Below, one piece after another: positions 8,737-18,783 of a stretch of 35,547 nucleotides of DNA (within the stretch, counting starts at the first letter, position 1; each line of letters begins with the position of its first letter). The DNA lies in contig JBIKLY010000023.1 of the NCBI GenBank assembly GCA_044359525.1, positions 1-35,547 on the forward strand. Direction: 5' to 3'. Below the pieces are notes generated by a model, which saw only the letters and a program-made list of their open reading frames with translations, was not told the origin of the DNA and made no database searches. The position numbers and the translations under genes were made by a program. The DNA is from CAJBIL01 sp044359525. Lineage in GTDB: Bacteria; Pseudomonadota; Gammaproteobacteria; Burkholderiales; Rhodocyclaceae.

Positions 8737-8925
8737 ATGTGGTTGCTGCGTCTGCTGGCCGTCTTGACCGTTATTTCCGTGGCCGGCGGGGTTGTCGCGT
8801 ATCTGCTGACCAGAAATTCAAAATATCTGCAGTTTTCCTGGCGCCTCTTCCGCTATTCGCTGATCGTTGCCTTGCTGGTTTTTGCGCTGATGATTCTTGA
8901 GCGTGTTGCCGTCATTCCTGTTTAG
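8737..8925 (+). CDS. Small two-span membrane protein of unknown function
   Basis: A 62-residue protein starting 12 bp after the lpxC stop, so probably in the same transcript. It is very hydrophobic, with two predicted membrane spans at about residues 4-24 and 37-55, separated by a short basic loop (RNSKYLQFSWRLFRYS). I do not recognise a named family. Its stop codon lies inside the 3' end of the convergent dciA-like gene (14-bp tail-to-tail overlap). The hydrophobic pattern and clean spacing to lpxC support a real gene, but nothing in the sequence indicates a role. Confidence 0.7.
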   Translation: MWLLRLLAVLTVISVAGGVVAYLLTRNSKYLQFSWRLFRYSLIVALLVFALMILERVAVIPV

Positions 8926-9346
8926 CGGAGCGTGCGAGCAGGGTTTCAAGTGCTGAGCGCAGTGACGACGCAGGCAGCGAGCCGGCAAGGCCCGCGAGTT
9001 CATTGCTGGTCCGCAGGCTAAGCGGTTTTTGCGTGGAAGTCCTTGATTGGCTTTGGATTTCACGGGCTTGCACTTTGATCTGAACCTCGTTACAATCAAT
9101 CCCCCGTTTTGAAAATTCGTCAGCCAGTCTTGGCGCCATCTGGCGCAGTTTGGCGGCAACCGCGCCACTAACGGCGTGAATAATAATAATTCCCGACTTG
9201 TAATTGGCCACGCTGCTTGCCTGGCCAAGGTGTGCCGGCGCAACCTCTTCATAGAGATGCGTCAGCTTCATGAGCAGTCTTGCATGCGCCAGCACACTGC
9301 CGGCGCCTTCGGCTGCTTCGAGGTAGTTTTCGAACAGGTTTTGCAT
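8912..9346 (-). CDS. DUF721 / DciA-like protein
   Basis: A 144-residue protein resembling the DUF721 family, in which DciA loads or assists the replicative helicase DnaB in bacteria lacking DnaC. Supporting features are the small basic N-terminal domain with the GIIIIHAVSGAVAAKLRQMAPRLADEF segment (a KH-like core of about residues 50-100, ending in EVQIKVQAREI) followed by a Ser/Ala-rich tail. A DUF721 gene between lpxC and secA is typical for betaproteobacteria as far as I know. It is divergent from the M23 peptidase gene with only 24 bp between starts. Family assignment is reasonable; the helicase-loading role is inferred from the family. Confidence 0.75.
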   Translation of the reverse strand: MQNLFENYLEAAEGAGSVLAHARLLMKLTHLYEEVAPAHLGQASSVANYKSGIIIIHAVSGAVAAKLRQMAPRLADEFSKRGIDCNEVQIKVQAREIQSQSRTSTQKPLSLRTSNELAGLAGSLPASSLRSALETLLARSAKQE

Positions 9347-9357
9347 CGGGGACTTCT

Positions 9358-9366
9358 AGGAGGAGG
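9358..9366 (+). promoter_or_regulatory. Strong Shine-Dalgarno deciding a TTG start
   Basis: AGGAGGAGG lies 4-7 nt upstream of TTG 9371. It is the strongest ribosome-binding site in the neighbourhood and supports the TTG as the M23 peptidase start over the further-upstream in-frame ATG at 9176, whose extra 65 codons overlap the dciA-like gene. Confidence 0.8.
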
Positions 9367-9370
9367 CAAC

Positions 9371-10327
9371 TTGCATATTATTCTTGTATCGAACCGTCTG
9401 GCAACCGCAAGAACGCTGACGATCACGCCGCGTTTGATCGTTGCGACGATGTCCGGCTTTGTTTTACTGGCGTTTTTGACGTCCTTCATGTTCTCCTGGG
9501 TTGGCGTCCGTTTCAATCTGCCTTTTGCCGAGCGTCTGGTGACGTCGGTGCAGCATGAGCAGACGCAGAAAACACAGGAATTCGTGCGCGACAACATCAA
9601 TGCCATGGCGGTCAAACTCGGGCAGATGCAGGCCCATCTGCTGCGCCTTGATTCGCTCAGCGAACGGGTGTCTGCGCTGTCTGGAATCAAGGCGCAGGAA
9701 AAGGTCAGTGACGGCAAGGGTGGGCCACTGATTGTTTCGACCGAGCCCCTGTCACCACTCGAACTGCAGCGCGAGGTCGATCGTCTGGCGCAGATCGTTG
9801 AGCAGCGCAGCGACAACTTCACCGAACTTGAATCGCAGTTGATGGAAAAACGTATCAAAGCGCACCTGCTGCCGACCGTCCTGCCCATCGAGGCGAGCCA
9901 TGTCGGCTCCATTTTTGGCCATCGCCTCGATCCGATTGCCGGTGTGCATGCCATGCACGAGGGGATTGACTTTGTTGCAGAGCCTGGGACGCGCGTCATT
10001 TCCGCAGGTGGCGGGGTGGTGGTGGCGGCCGAGTATCATCCGCAATACGGCAATCTCATCGAAATTGACCACGGCAATGATTTTTCCTCACGGTATGCCC
10101 ATCTCTCCAAAGTAATCGTCAAGCCCGGGCAAGTGATAAAACGCGGCCAGGAAATCGGCGCCAGTGGCAATACCGGTCGTTCGACGGGGCCGCACCTGCA
10201 TTTCGAAGTCCGTTACAAGGGCGTTGCGCAGAATCCGGCTCGCTTCCTGCAACAGAGCGCCGATGCTGCTCCAAACATCAAACTGGCTCAGAAGACTGCC
10301 GGCAAGGCCGCTCTCCGCAGCAAATAG
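9371..10327 (+). CDS. M23-family metallopeptidase, membrane-anchored
   Basis: Predicted periplasmic peptidoglycan endopeptidase or division-linked factor of the LytM/M23 type. From TTG 9371 it has 318 residues. A membrane anchor lies at about residues 22-45 (GFVLLAFLTSFMFSWVG), followed by a coiled-coil-like region (about 60-160). The M23 domain has HEGIDF (first His and Asp zinc ligands) and the C-terminal HLHFEVRY motif, with SRYAHLSKV between. These metal ligands are intact, so it may be active rather than an EnvC/NlpD-type degenerate activator. It lies directly upstream of secA, the usual order in betaproteobacteria. Confidence 0.88.
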   Translation: MHIILVSNRLATARTLTITPRLIVATMSGFVLLAFLTSFMFSWVGVRFNLPFAERLVTSVQHEQTQKTQEFVRDNINAMAVKLGQMQAHLLRLDSLSERVSALSGIKAQEKVSDGKGGPLIVSTEPLSPLELQREVDRLAQIVEQRSDNFTELESQLMEKRIKAHLLPTVLPIEASHVGSIFGHRLDPIAGVHAMHEGIDFVAEPGTRVISAGGGVVVAAEYHPQYGNLIEIDHGNDFSSRYAHLSKVIVKPGQVIKRGQEIGASGNTGRSTGPHLHFEVRYKGVAQNPARFLQQSADAAPNIKLAQKTAGKAALRSK

Positions 10328-10379
10328 TCGATGTCCGTTTCCTGTCATGCCGTAGCGCCCGCGTCGGGTTGCGGCGGCG

Positions 10380-10388
10380 TGATAGAAT
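10380..10388 (+). promoter_or_regulatory. Candidate extended -10 promoter for secA
   Basis: TGATAGAAT (TGn plus TAGAAT) lies 30 nt upstream of the secA ATG. There is no convincing -35 at 16-19 nt; TTGCGG at 10369 is too close. The arrangement resembles that upstream of lpxC. Motif evidence only. Confidence 0.4.
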
Positions 10389-10418
10389 CTTCTTTTTTTG
10401 GCTTTCCCCTTCCCAAGA

Positions 10419-13127
<2,709 letters not shown>

Positions 13128-13132
13128 GGACT

Positions 13133-13234
13133 AACCGCTCTCGACACAGAGGGCACAGAGACACAGAGAACACGGAGTTCTCTGTTTTTCTCCGTGGCCT
13201 CTGTGTCTCTGTGTCCTCCGTGTTGAAAGAGGTT
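13133..13234. repeat. Intergenic inverted repeat, element D (secA-argJ)
   Basis: The most compact and regular copy, 102 bp. The left end AACCGCTCTCG is at 13133-13143, with units at 13144-13160 and 13161-13177. A 12-nt loop follows, then complementary units at 13190-13206 and 13207-13223, and the right end TGAAAGAGGTT at 13224-13234. By eye, 30 of 34 unit positions pair. It begins 5 nt after the secA stop and ends 6 nt before the argJ ATG, so its right end supplies the AAAGAGG that serves as argJ Shine-Dalgarno. Confidence 0.94.
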
Positions 13235-13240
13235 AAATAC

Positions 13241-14479
13241 ATGCCCGTCAATTACGCTACCCCCGCTGCCGAATTCCTTTATCCCGTAGCCGGTGTCCGT
13301 CTCGGCATCGCCGAGGCCGGTATCCGCAAGGCTGATCGTCGTGATCTGACACTGCTGGCGCTCGACCCCGGCTGCACGGTCGCCGGCGTGTTTACGCAGA
13401 ACCGCTTCTGCGCCGCGCCGGTGCAGTTGTGCCGACGCCACCTCGAACTGGGCAGTGAAATTCGCGCGCTGGTGATCAACACCGGTATTGCCAATGCCGG
13501 CACCGGCGAGGCCGGCGTGCAGGCGGCTTGGCAGACCTGTACGGCAGTCGGCAAGCTGCTTGGTATCGAAGAGCGCCAGGTGCTGCCGTTTTCGACCGGT
13601 GTGATTCTCGAACCCCTGCCGGTCGAGCGCTTGGTCGCCGGCCTGCCGCTTTGTGTTGATGACCTGCAGGCCGACCACTGGCACGCTGCCGCACACGGCA
13701 TCATGACCACCGATACGATTGCCAAAGCCGCTTCGCGCCGCGTGCAGATCAATGGCAAGACGGTGACTATCACCGGCATCAGCAAGGGCGCCGGCATGAT
13801 CAAGCCGAACATGGCGACCATGCTCGGCTTCATGGCTACCGATGCCGGGATCGCCGGGCCGCTGTTGCAGCAACTGGTGCGTGAGGCCGCCGACGAGTCC
13901 TTCAACTGCATCACCGTCGATGGCGATACGTCGACCAACGACTCCTTCATCCTGATCGCCACCGGCCAGGCCGGGGTGGAGTTTGACGATGCTGCCACAC
14001 TGGGTTACGCAGAGTTGCGCGAAGCCGTCGTCGCTGTTGCTGTCGAATTGGCACAGGCCATCATCCGCGACGGCGAAGGAGCCACCAAGTTCATGACCAT
14101 CGCCGTCGAGGGCGGCAAGGACCGCGAGGAATGCCGCAAGGTCGGCTACGCCATCGGCCATTCGCCGCTGGTCAAAACGGCTTTTTTCGCCTCCGATCCC
14201 AATCTCGGTCGTATCCTCGCCGCCATTGGCTACGCCGGCATTGGCGATCTCGATGTCGATGGCGTTCGTGTCTGGCTGGCTGGCGCCGGCGAAGAAATTC
14301 TCGTTGCCGAAAACGGTGGGCGGGCCGCCTCGTATCGCGAGGAGGATGGCTCGCGCGTCATGCAGCAGGCGGAGATCACGGTGCGTGTCGATCTCGGTCG
14401 CGGTACGGCGAAAGCCCGCGTTTACACCTGTGATTTTTCCTACGACTACGTCAAGATCAACGCTGACTATCGCAGCTGA
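13241..14479 (+). CDS. argJ: ArgJ, glutamate N-acetyltransferase / ornithine acetyltransferase
   Basis: ArgJ recycles the acetyl group from N-acetylornithine to glutamate in arginine synthesis, and bifunctional forms also use acetyl-CoA. It has 412 residues from ATG 13241. The self-cleavage site is visible as KGAGMIKPNMATMLGF, where Thr193 becomes the catalytic N-terminus of the beta chain. The GIMTTDT motif and the C-terminal FSYDYVKINADYRS are family-typical. The frame is open upstream into secA and repeat element D (to 13073), but those 56 codons are repeat translation; the ATG at 13241 has GAAAGAGG 8 nt upstream. The gene ends one base before the convergent methyltransferase. Confidence 0.95.
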   Translation: MPVNYATPAAEFLYPVAGVRLGIAEAGIRKADRRDLTLLALDPGCTVAGVFTQNRFCAAPVQLCRRHLELGSEIRALVINTGIANAGTGEAGVQAAWQTCTAVGKLLGIEERQVLPFSTGVILEPLPVERLVAGLPLCVDDLQADHWHAAAHGIMTTDTIAKAASRRVQINGKTVTITGISKGAGMIKPNMATMLGFMATDAGIAGPLLQQLVREAADESFNCITVDGDTSTNDSFILIATGQAGVEFDDAATLGYAELREAVVAVAVELAQAIIRDGEGATKFMTIAVEGGKDREECRKVGYAIGHSPLVKTAFFASDPNLGRILAAIGYAGIGDLDVDGVRVWLAGAGEEILVAENGGRAASYREEDGSRVMQQAEITVRVDLGRGTAKARVYTCDFSYDYVKINADYRS

Positions 14480-15091
14480 TTACAAGCGCTTCAATCGTAT
14501 CAACCTGAACCAGCCGGACGCGAGTGCCGGCTGGTCGCTTTCCAGCGCCAGCGTCGGTGTCTTTTCCAGTACTTCCTCAAATACCACGTCGAGTCGTGTC
14601 GCCACGCGGCGCAACAGTGGGTTGATCAGTCGGCGCAGCGGCGCGCGCTGCTGCGGCTGAAGAAATTTATCGAAGATCAATATGCTGCCGCCGGGGGCGA
14701 GTATGCGCGCCGTTTCGGCAAGGCAGGCGGCGGGCTCGGGGACCACGGCGAGGATCAGGTGCAGGATGGCGTGATCAAAACTGCCGTCGGCAAAAGGCAG
14801 ATTTTGAGCATCGCCCTGCACACAGCAAAAATCCAGTCCCTTTGCCCGTGGTAGCGTGCGGCGCAGCATGGCGTGTGTCAGGTCAAGACCGGTATAGCGG
14901 TGCTGGCGCGGCAGGTGCGGCAGATCGAGGCCGGTGCCAACGCCGTTGAGCAGGATGCGCGCCGGTTCGTGGGGCAAAGCGGTTAGGCTTCGCACGCGCT
15001 GGGCGCGGGTCGCGGCGGCAAGCGCCGCGTCGTAAAACGGCGCAATCAGCGCATAGCTGTGTTTGAGGCTCAAAACGGGTAGCCAGCGCAC
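14480..15091 (-). CDS. Class I SAM-dependent methyltransferase
   Basis: A 203-residue methyltransferase with a Rossmann fold. SAM motif I (ILLNGVGTGLDLPHL) is at about residues 46-60, an acidic strand (YTGLDLTHAML) follows, then GDAQNLPFADGSFDHAI and the post-motif LAETARILAPGGSILIFDKF. The layout resembles the phospholipid/ubiquinone (UbiE/PmtA-like) methyltransferases, but the substrate cannot be read from sequence. The start is a GTG without an obvious Shine-Dalgarno, and element E lies only 12 nt upstream. It is co-directional with apaG and converges on argJ, meeting it without a gap. Confidence 0.82.
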   Translation of the reverse strand: MRWLPVLSLKHSYALIAPFYDAALAAATRAQRVRSLTALPHEPARILLNGVGTGLDLPHLPRQHRYTGLDLTHAMLRRTLPRAKGLDFCCVQGDAQNLPFADGSFDHAILHLILAVVPEPAACLAETARILAPGGSILIFDKFLQPQQRAPLRRLINPLLRRVATRLDVVFEEVLEKTPTLALESDQPALASGWFRLIRLKRL

Positions 15092-15103
15092 GAAAAAAGG
15101 CGA

Positions 15104-15201
15104 ACCACCAAGGCACCAAGTTCACCAAGAGACACCAAGTTAACAGCAGGTTTTTTCATGGTCTTCTTGGTGAAACTTGGTGCCCTTTGTGTCTTGGTGG
15201 T
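15104..15201. repeat. Intergenic inverted repeat of a second type, element E (apaG-methyltransferase)
   Basis: Imperfect palindrome of about 98 bp. The left arm 15104-15139 reads as a 17-nt unit (ACCACCAAGGCACCAAG) plus a 19-nt unit (two more CACCAAG copies). The loop is 15140-15165, and the right arm 15166-15201 is the complement with the same 17+19 spacing. The core CACCAAG replaces the CACRGAG core of elements A-D, and the terminal 11-bp ends are absent. It lies between two - strand genes, 37 nt from the apaG stop and 12 nt from the methyltransferase GTG. Confidence 0.85.
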
Positions 15202-15238
15202 GAAGCTTTTATCTTCGTTGTTGCTATGGCCGCCTGCC

Positions 15239-15622
15239 TCAATGCAGCACGCGCGGGATGGCCAGGGTGAATTCGGGAATCACCGCTTCGAACTGGGTGC
15301 CGTCATCGGCCGTCATCTGGTAGCTGCCGCGCATCTTGCCGACCGGTGTGTCGAGCTGGCAGCCGCTCGTGTATTCGAATTTTTCACCCGGTTTCAGGAG
15401 CGGCTGGTGGCCCACCACCCCCAGGCCGCGCACTTCCTGCACTTCGTCACTGGCGTCGGTGATGATCCAGTGGCGCGAGATCAGCTGTGCCGGAACGGTA
15501 CCGACGTTCTCGATGGTGATCGTATAGGCGAAGACGTAGCGCTCGTTTTCGGGGTCCGACTGGTCGGGGATATATTGCGGTACGGCGCTCACCGCAATCT
15601 CGTATTTTTTGCTTTCGGCCAT
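15239..15622 (-). CDS. apaG: ApaG protein
   Basis: ApaG is a small beta-sandwich (FnIII-like) cytoplasmic protein of unclear function, linked to Co2+ resistance and Mg2+ efflux in some bacteria. It has 127 residues from ATG 15622, matching the family. Family sequences are visible: FAYTITIENVG, LISRHWIITDASDEVQEVRGLGVVGHQPLLKPGE and YTSGCQLDTPVGKMRGSYQM. The open frame continues upstream to 15751, but the conserved N-terminus begins at MAESKKYEI. It is divergent from hisG with about 170 bp between starts, which must hold promoters for both. Confidence 0.95.
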   Translation of the reverse strand: MAESKKYEIAVSAVPQYIPDQSDPENERYVFAYTITIENVGTVPAQLISRHWIITDASDEVQEVRGLGVVGHQPLLKPGEKFEYTSGCQLDTPVGKMRGSYQMTADDGTQFEAVIPEFTLAIPRVLH

Positions 15623-15795
15623 GTCTGCTCGGTGTGGATAAGGTGCGTGGAATGCATTGCACACGAAACTGAAGGGTCTGACAAGCCGATTCTGGTTTGC
15701 CGGGATCAAGGCAGCTTGCCTTGCGTTGACGGAGCGCGGCCCACGCTGCATTGCGGTAAAATCTCATCTTTGTTGCGCAGCAAAAGGAAACCGCC

Positions 15796-16440
15796 GTGAA
15801 CGGCATTACGATCGCCCTTTCCAAGGGCCGCATTTTTGAAGAAACCCTGCCCTTGCTGGCAGCGGCGGGCATTGAGCCGCTGGAAAACCCCGAAACCTCG
15901 CGCAAGCTGATCATTGCGACCAATCGTGCCGACGTGCGCGTGGTCATTGTGCGTGCGACTGACGCGCCGACTTACGTGCAATATGGCGCCGCCGATATTG
16001 GTGTCGTGGGCAAGGATGTGCTGCTCGAACACGGTGGCGACGGGTTGTATCAGCCGCTTGATCTGAAAATCGCCAAGTGCCGCATGATGGTCGCCGTACC
16101 GGTTGGCTTCGACTACGAAAATGCCGTGCGTCAGGGCGCGCGCCTGAAAATTGCCACCAAGTACATCAACATCGCCCGTGAGCATTTCGCCGCCAAGGGC
16201 GTGCATGTCGATCTGATCAAGCTTTACGGCTCGATGGAACTTGCGCCGCTCGCCGGTCTGGCCGACGCCATCGTCGATCTGGTGTCCACCGGCAGCACGC
16301 TGAAGGCGAACAATCTGGTGGCGGTCGAGCACATCGTCGATATTTCGTCGCGTCTGATCGTCAATCAGGCGGCACTCAAGTTGAAGCGTGAAGCGCTGGT
16401 GCCGATTCTCGATGCGATTGCCCGGGTGGTTGAAGCATGA
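15796..16440 (+). CDS. hisG: HisG, ATP phosphoribosyltransferase (short form)
   Basis: HisG catalyses the first step of histidine synthesis, ATP + PRPP to phosphoribosyl-ATP. It has 214 residues, so it is the short form lacking the C-terminal regulatory domain. In that class a separate HisZ subunit is needed for activity and feedback control; no hisZ is present here. Visible features are ITIALSKGRIFEETLPLL at the N-terminus, the GAADIGVVGKDVLLE segment, and the PRPP-binding DAIVDLVSTGSTLKANNL. The GTG start at 15796 has AAAGGA 7 nt upstream. The stop overlaps the hisD start (ATGA). Confidence 0.96.
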   Translation: MNGITIALSKGRIFEETLPLLAAAGIEPLENPETSRKLIIATNRADVRVVIVRATDAPTYVQYGAADIGVVGKDVLLEHGGDGLYQPLDLKIAKCRMMVAVPVGFDYENAVRQGARLKIATKYINIAREHFAAKGVHVDLIKLYGSMELAPLAGLADAIVDLVSTGSTLKANNLVAVEHIVDISSRLIVNQAALKLKREALVPILDAIARVVEA

Positions 16441-17738
16441 TCAAAATCAAGCGTCTGTCCAGCACCGATACTGATTTCAAGGTGCGCCTCGATGCCTTGC
16501 TGGCCTTTGAGGGCGCGCAGGACGAATCGATTGACCAGACTGTTGCCGCCATCCTCGCTGACGTGAAAGTGCGTGGCGATGTGGCGGTTGTCGAATACAC
16601 AAATCGTTTCGACCGCCTGAACGCCACAGCTATGGCCGAACTCGAACTGTCGCAGGACGAGTTGCAGAAAGCACTCACCGGCCTGCCTGCCGTGCAGCGC
16701 GAAGCGCTTGAAGCCGCCGCAGCGCGCGTGCGTGCCTATCACGAGCGGCAGCCGCTGCAGAGCTGGCAGTACGAAGAAACCGATGGCACGATGCTCGGCC
16801 AGATGGTCACGCCGCTCGACCGCGTCGGCCTCTACGTACCGGGCGGCAAGGCAGCGTACCCGTCATCGGTGCTGATGAACGCGATTCCGGCCAAGGTCGC
16901 CGGCGTCAAGGAACTGATCATGGTCGTGCCGACGCCGGGTGGCGAGCACAACCAGCTGGTCTTCGCCGCTGCGGCGCTGGCCGGCGTTGATCGCGTGTTC
17001 ACGCTCGGTGGCGCACAGGCCGTTGGTGCGCTGGCCTATGGCACGCAGACCGTGCCACAGGTGGACAAGATCGTCGGCCCCGGCAACGCCTACGTCGCTG
17101 CGGCCAAGCGCCGCGTCTTCGGTGTCGTTGGCATTGATATGGTGGCCGGGCCGTCGGAAATTCTGGTGATTTGCGATGGCCAGACCGATCCCGACTGGGT
17201 GGCGATGGACCTCTTTTCGCAGGCCGAACACGACGAGCTTGCACAATCGATTCTGGTCTGCCCGGACGCTGCCTATATCGACTCGGTTGCCGCATCTATC
17301 GAAAAGCTGTTGCCGACCATGCCGCGCAGGGACGTGATCCGTGCCTCACTGGAGAATCGCGGCGCGCTGATCCAGGTGCGTGATCTCGAAGAAGCCTGTG
17401 CCATCGCCAACCGCATCGCGCCGGAACACCTTGAACTGTCGCTCGAAGATGCCGATGCCTGGGTGGCCAAAATCCACCATGCCGGCGCCATCTTCATCGG
17501 TCGCTACACTTCGGAGTCGCTTGGCGATTACTGCGCCGGGCCGAACCACGTGCTGCCGACTTCGGGTACGGCACGTTTTTCGTCGCCGCTCGGCGTCTAT
17601 GACTTCCAGAAGCGCACCAGCCTGATCCGTGTCTCTCAGGCTGGTTCAAAAACGCTGGGCCGCATCGCCTCGGTGCTGGCGCAGGGTGAGGGCCTGCCGG
17701 CACACGCGAAGTCTGCGGAGTATCGCGTCGAAAGCTGA
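16437..17738 (+). CDS. hisD: HisD, histidinol dehydrogenase
   Basis: A zinc- and NAD-dependent enzyme that oxidises histidinol to histidine, the last two steps. It has 433 residues. Characteristic stretches are the VGLYVPGGKAAYPSSVLMNAIPAKVAGV segment, the IVGPGNAYVAAAKR motif, the zinc ligand SQAEHDE, the catalytic PEHLEL pair (Glu, His), YCAGPNHVLPTSGTARF, and the C-terminal His in GLPAHAKS. It overlaps hisG by 4 bp. It ends 24 bp before a strong intrinsic terminator, so hisGD form a closed unit separate from the other his genes. Confidence 0.97.
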   Translation: MIKIKRLSSTDTDFKVRLDALLAFEGAQDESIDQTVAAILADVKVRGDVAVVEYTNRFDRLNATAMAELELSQDELQKALTGLPAVQREALEAAAARVRAYHERQPLQSWQYEETDGTMLGQMVTPLDRVGLYVPGGKAAYPSSVLMNAIPAKVAGVKELIMVVPTPGGEHNQLVFAAAALAGVDRVFTLGGAQAVGALAYGTQTVPQVDKIVGPGNAYVAAAKRRVFGVVGIDMVAGPSEILVICDGQTDPDWVAMDLFSQAEHDELAQSILVCPDAAYIDSVAASIEKLLPTMPRRDVIRASLENRGALIQVRDLEEACAIANRIAPEHLELSLEDADAWVAKIHHAGAIFIGRYTSESLGDYCAGPNHVLPTSGTARFSSPLGVYDFQKRTSLIRVSQAGSKTLGRIASVLAQGEGLPAHAKSAEYRVES

Positions 17739-17762
17739 GCCTAAAAGTTGCTAACTGTCAGC

Positions 17763-17792
17763 AAAACGGGGAGCAATGCTCCCCGTTTTTTT
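17763..17792. terminator. Rho-independent terminator after hisD
   Basis: A perfect 12-bp stem AAAACGGGGAGC / GCTCCCCGTTTT with a 3-nt loop is followed by a run of seven T. The A-rich left side gives a T-run on the other strand too, so it can also stop transcription from the convergent Sel1 gene, which ends at 17825. This is the clearest terminator in the window. Confidence 0.93.
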
Positions 17793-17824
17793 GCCCGAAA
17801 GGCTTTATTCCAGGTTGATGGCGC

Positions 17825-18703
17825 TCAGTAACGTGCCCGCAAATCATTGACTGCCGAAGGGTAGCCGGTTCCGGCACTTTTTTGTAACCAGCTTTCCGCC
17901 AGCGCGGGATTGCGAACCTGTCCGGCGCCGGTTGCCAGCATGACCGACAGGGCATACATCGCCTCCCCGTCGCCGCCCTGTGCCGCGCGCTGGAACCAGT
18001 AGGCGGCCTTCTCCAGGTTGCGTTCGACCGCTCGCCCGGTTTCGTAATGCCAGGCCAGTCTTGTTTGCGCCCGTGCAACGCCAGCGTCAGCAGCCTCGGT
18101 CAATAGTCGAATGGCGTCCGCCGGCCGGCCTTCGGCCATCGCACGGTCAGCGCCGATCACCGCATCGGACGTTGCGCTGCCAGGTGACGCCGCCTCCTTC
18201 AGATAGCGCGCAGCCTCCTGGTCGCCTCCGGCTGCTGCCAGCGAGAGATAGCGCCGGCCCTCTATTTCGTTTTTCGGGATGTCCGGCGTGCCCAGCCAGT
18301 ACACGATGCCCACACGGAAAACGGCCTTCGCGCTGCCATTGGCAGCACCTCGTCGATAGTAGGACAAAGCGCGATCAATATTTTTCTCGACGCCCAAGCC
18401 ATCTTCGTAAAGCAGGCCAAGATTGAAAGCCGCTTCACCAAAATTACGTTCATCAAGTGCTTCCCAGATACGACGGGCCGTCGCATAGTGCGCCATTTTG
18501 AACTCGGCATAGCCACGGTAGTTGCCGATTTCCGGCTTGCGAACAATCTCGACCAGATCTATGTCGTCAGCCGCCGCCTCAGTCTCGCCGGCCGCCATAG
18601 CGAAGTTGCAGCACATTGCAGAGATCAGTAAAGCATGCCCGAACAGCCGGGATTTGCGCAGTCGACTTTGCGCGCGAAAACGACCTGTGGGGAGTTTTGA
18701 CAT
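17825..18703 (-). CDS. Sel1-repeat (TPR-like) exported protein
   Basis: A 292-residue protein with an N-terminal signal sequence: basic residues 8-19, hydrophobic core 22-36 (FGHALLISAMCCNFAMA), likely cleavage after AMA near residue 37. It then has several Sel1-like repeats, for example AAFNLGLLYEDGLGVEKNIDRALSYYRRGAANG, ARAQTRLAWHYETGRAVERNLEKAAYWFQRAAQGG and AMYALSVMLATG. Sel1 repeats are protein-interaction solenoids; the partner is unknown. The start at 18703 (GAGG about 6 nt upstream) is preferred over the open frame extending to 18841, which overlaps hisC. It is downstream of hisC on the same strand. Confidence 0.85.
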   Translation of the reverse strand: MSKLPTGRFRAQSRLRKSRLFGHALLISAMCCNFAMAAGETEAAADDIDLVEIVRKPEIGNYRGYAEFKMAHYATARRIWEALDERNFGEAAFNLGLLYEDGLGVEKNIDRALSYYRRGAANGSAKAVFRVGIVYWLGTPDIPKNEIEGRRYLSLAAAGGDQEAARYLKEAASPGSATSDAVIGADRAMAEGRPADAIRLLTEAADAGVARAQTRLAWHYETGRAVERNLEKAAYWFQRAAQGGDGEAMYALSVMLATGAGQVRNPALAESWLQKSAGTGYPSAVNDLRARY

Positions 18704-18783
18704 TGTTTGCCTCGTTCGGATTGAAACGAAGGAATTGCCTGCATCTGGTGCGAAGCACTTCCCCCTGAGAGTAATCCGACCGT

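Noticed and set aside
14883..15128. 81-residue - strand frame overlapping the methyltransferase start
   Set aside because: It is in another phase, starts inside element E, and the overlapping methyltransferase frame carries the SAM motif.
15740..15770. TAAAAT at 15757 as a hisG promoter
   Set aside because: No -35 lies at usable spacing (TTGACG at 15726 is 25 nt away) and there is no TGn extension, so support is too weak.
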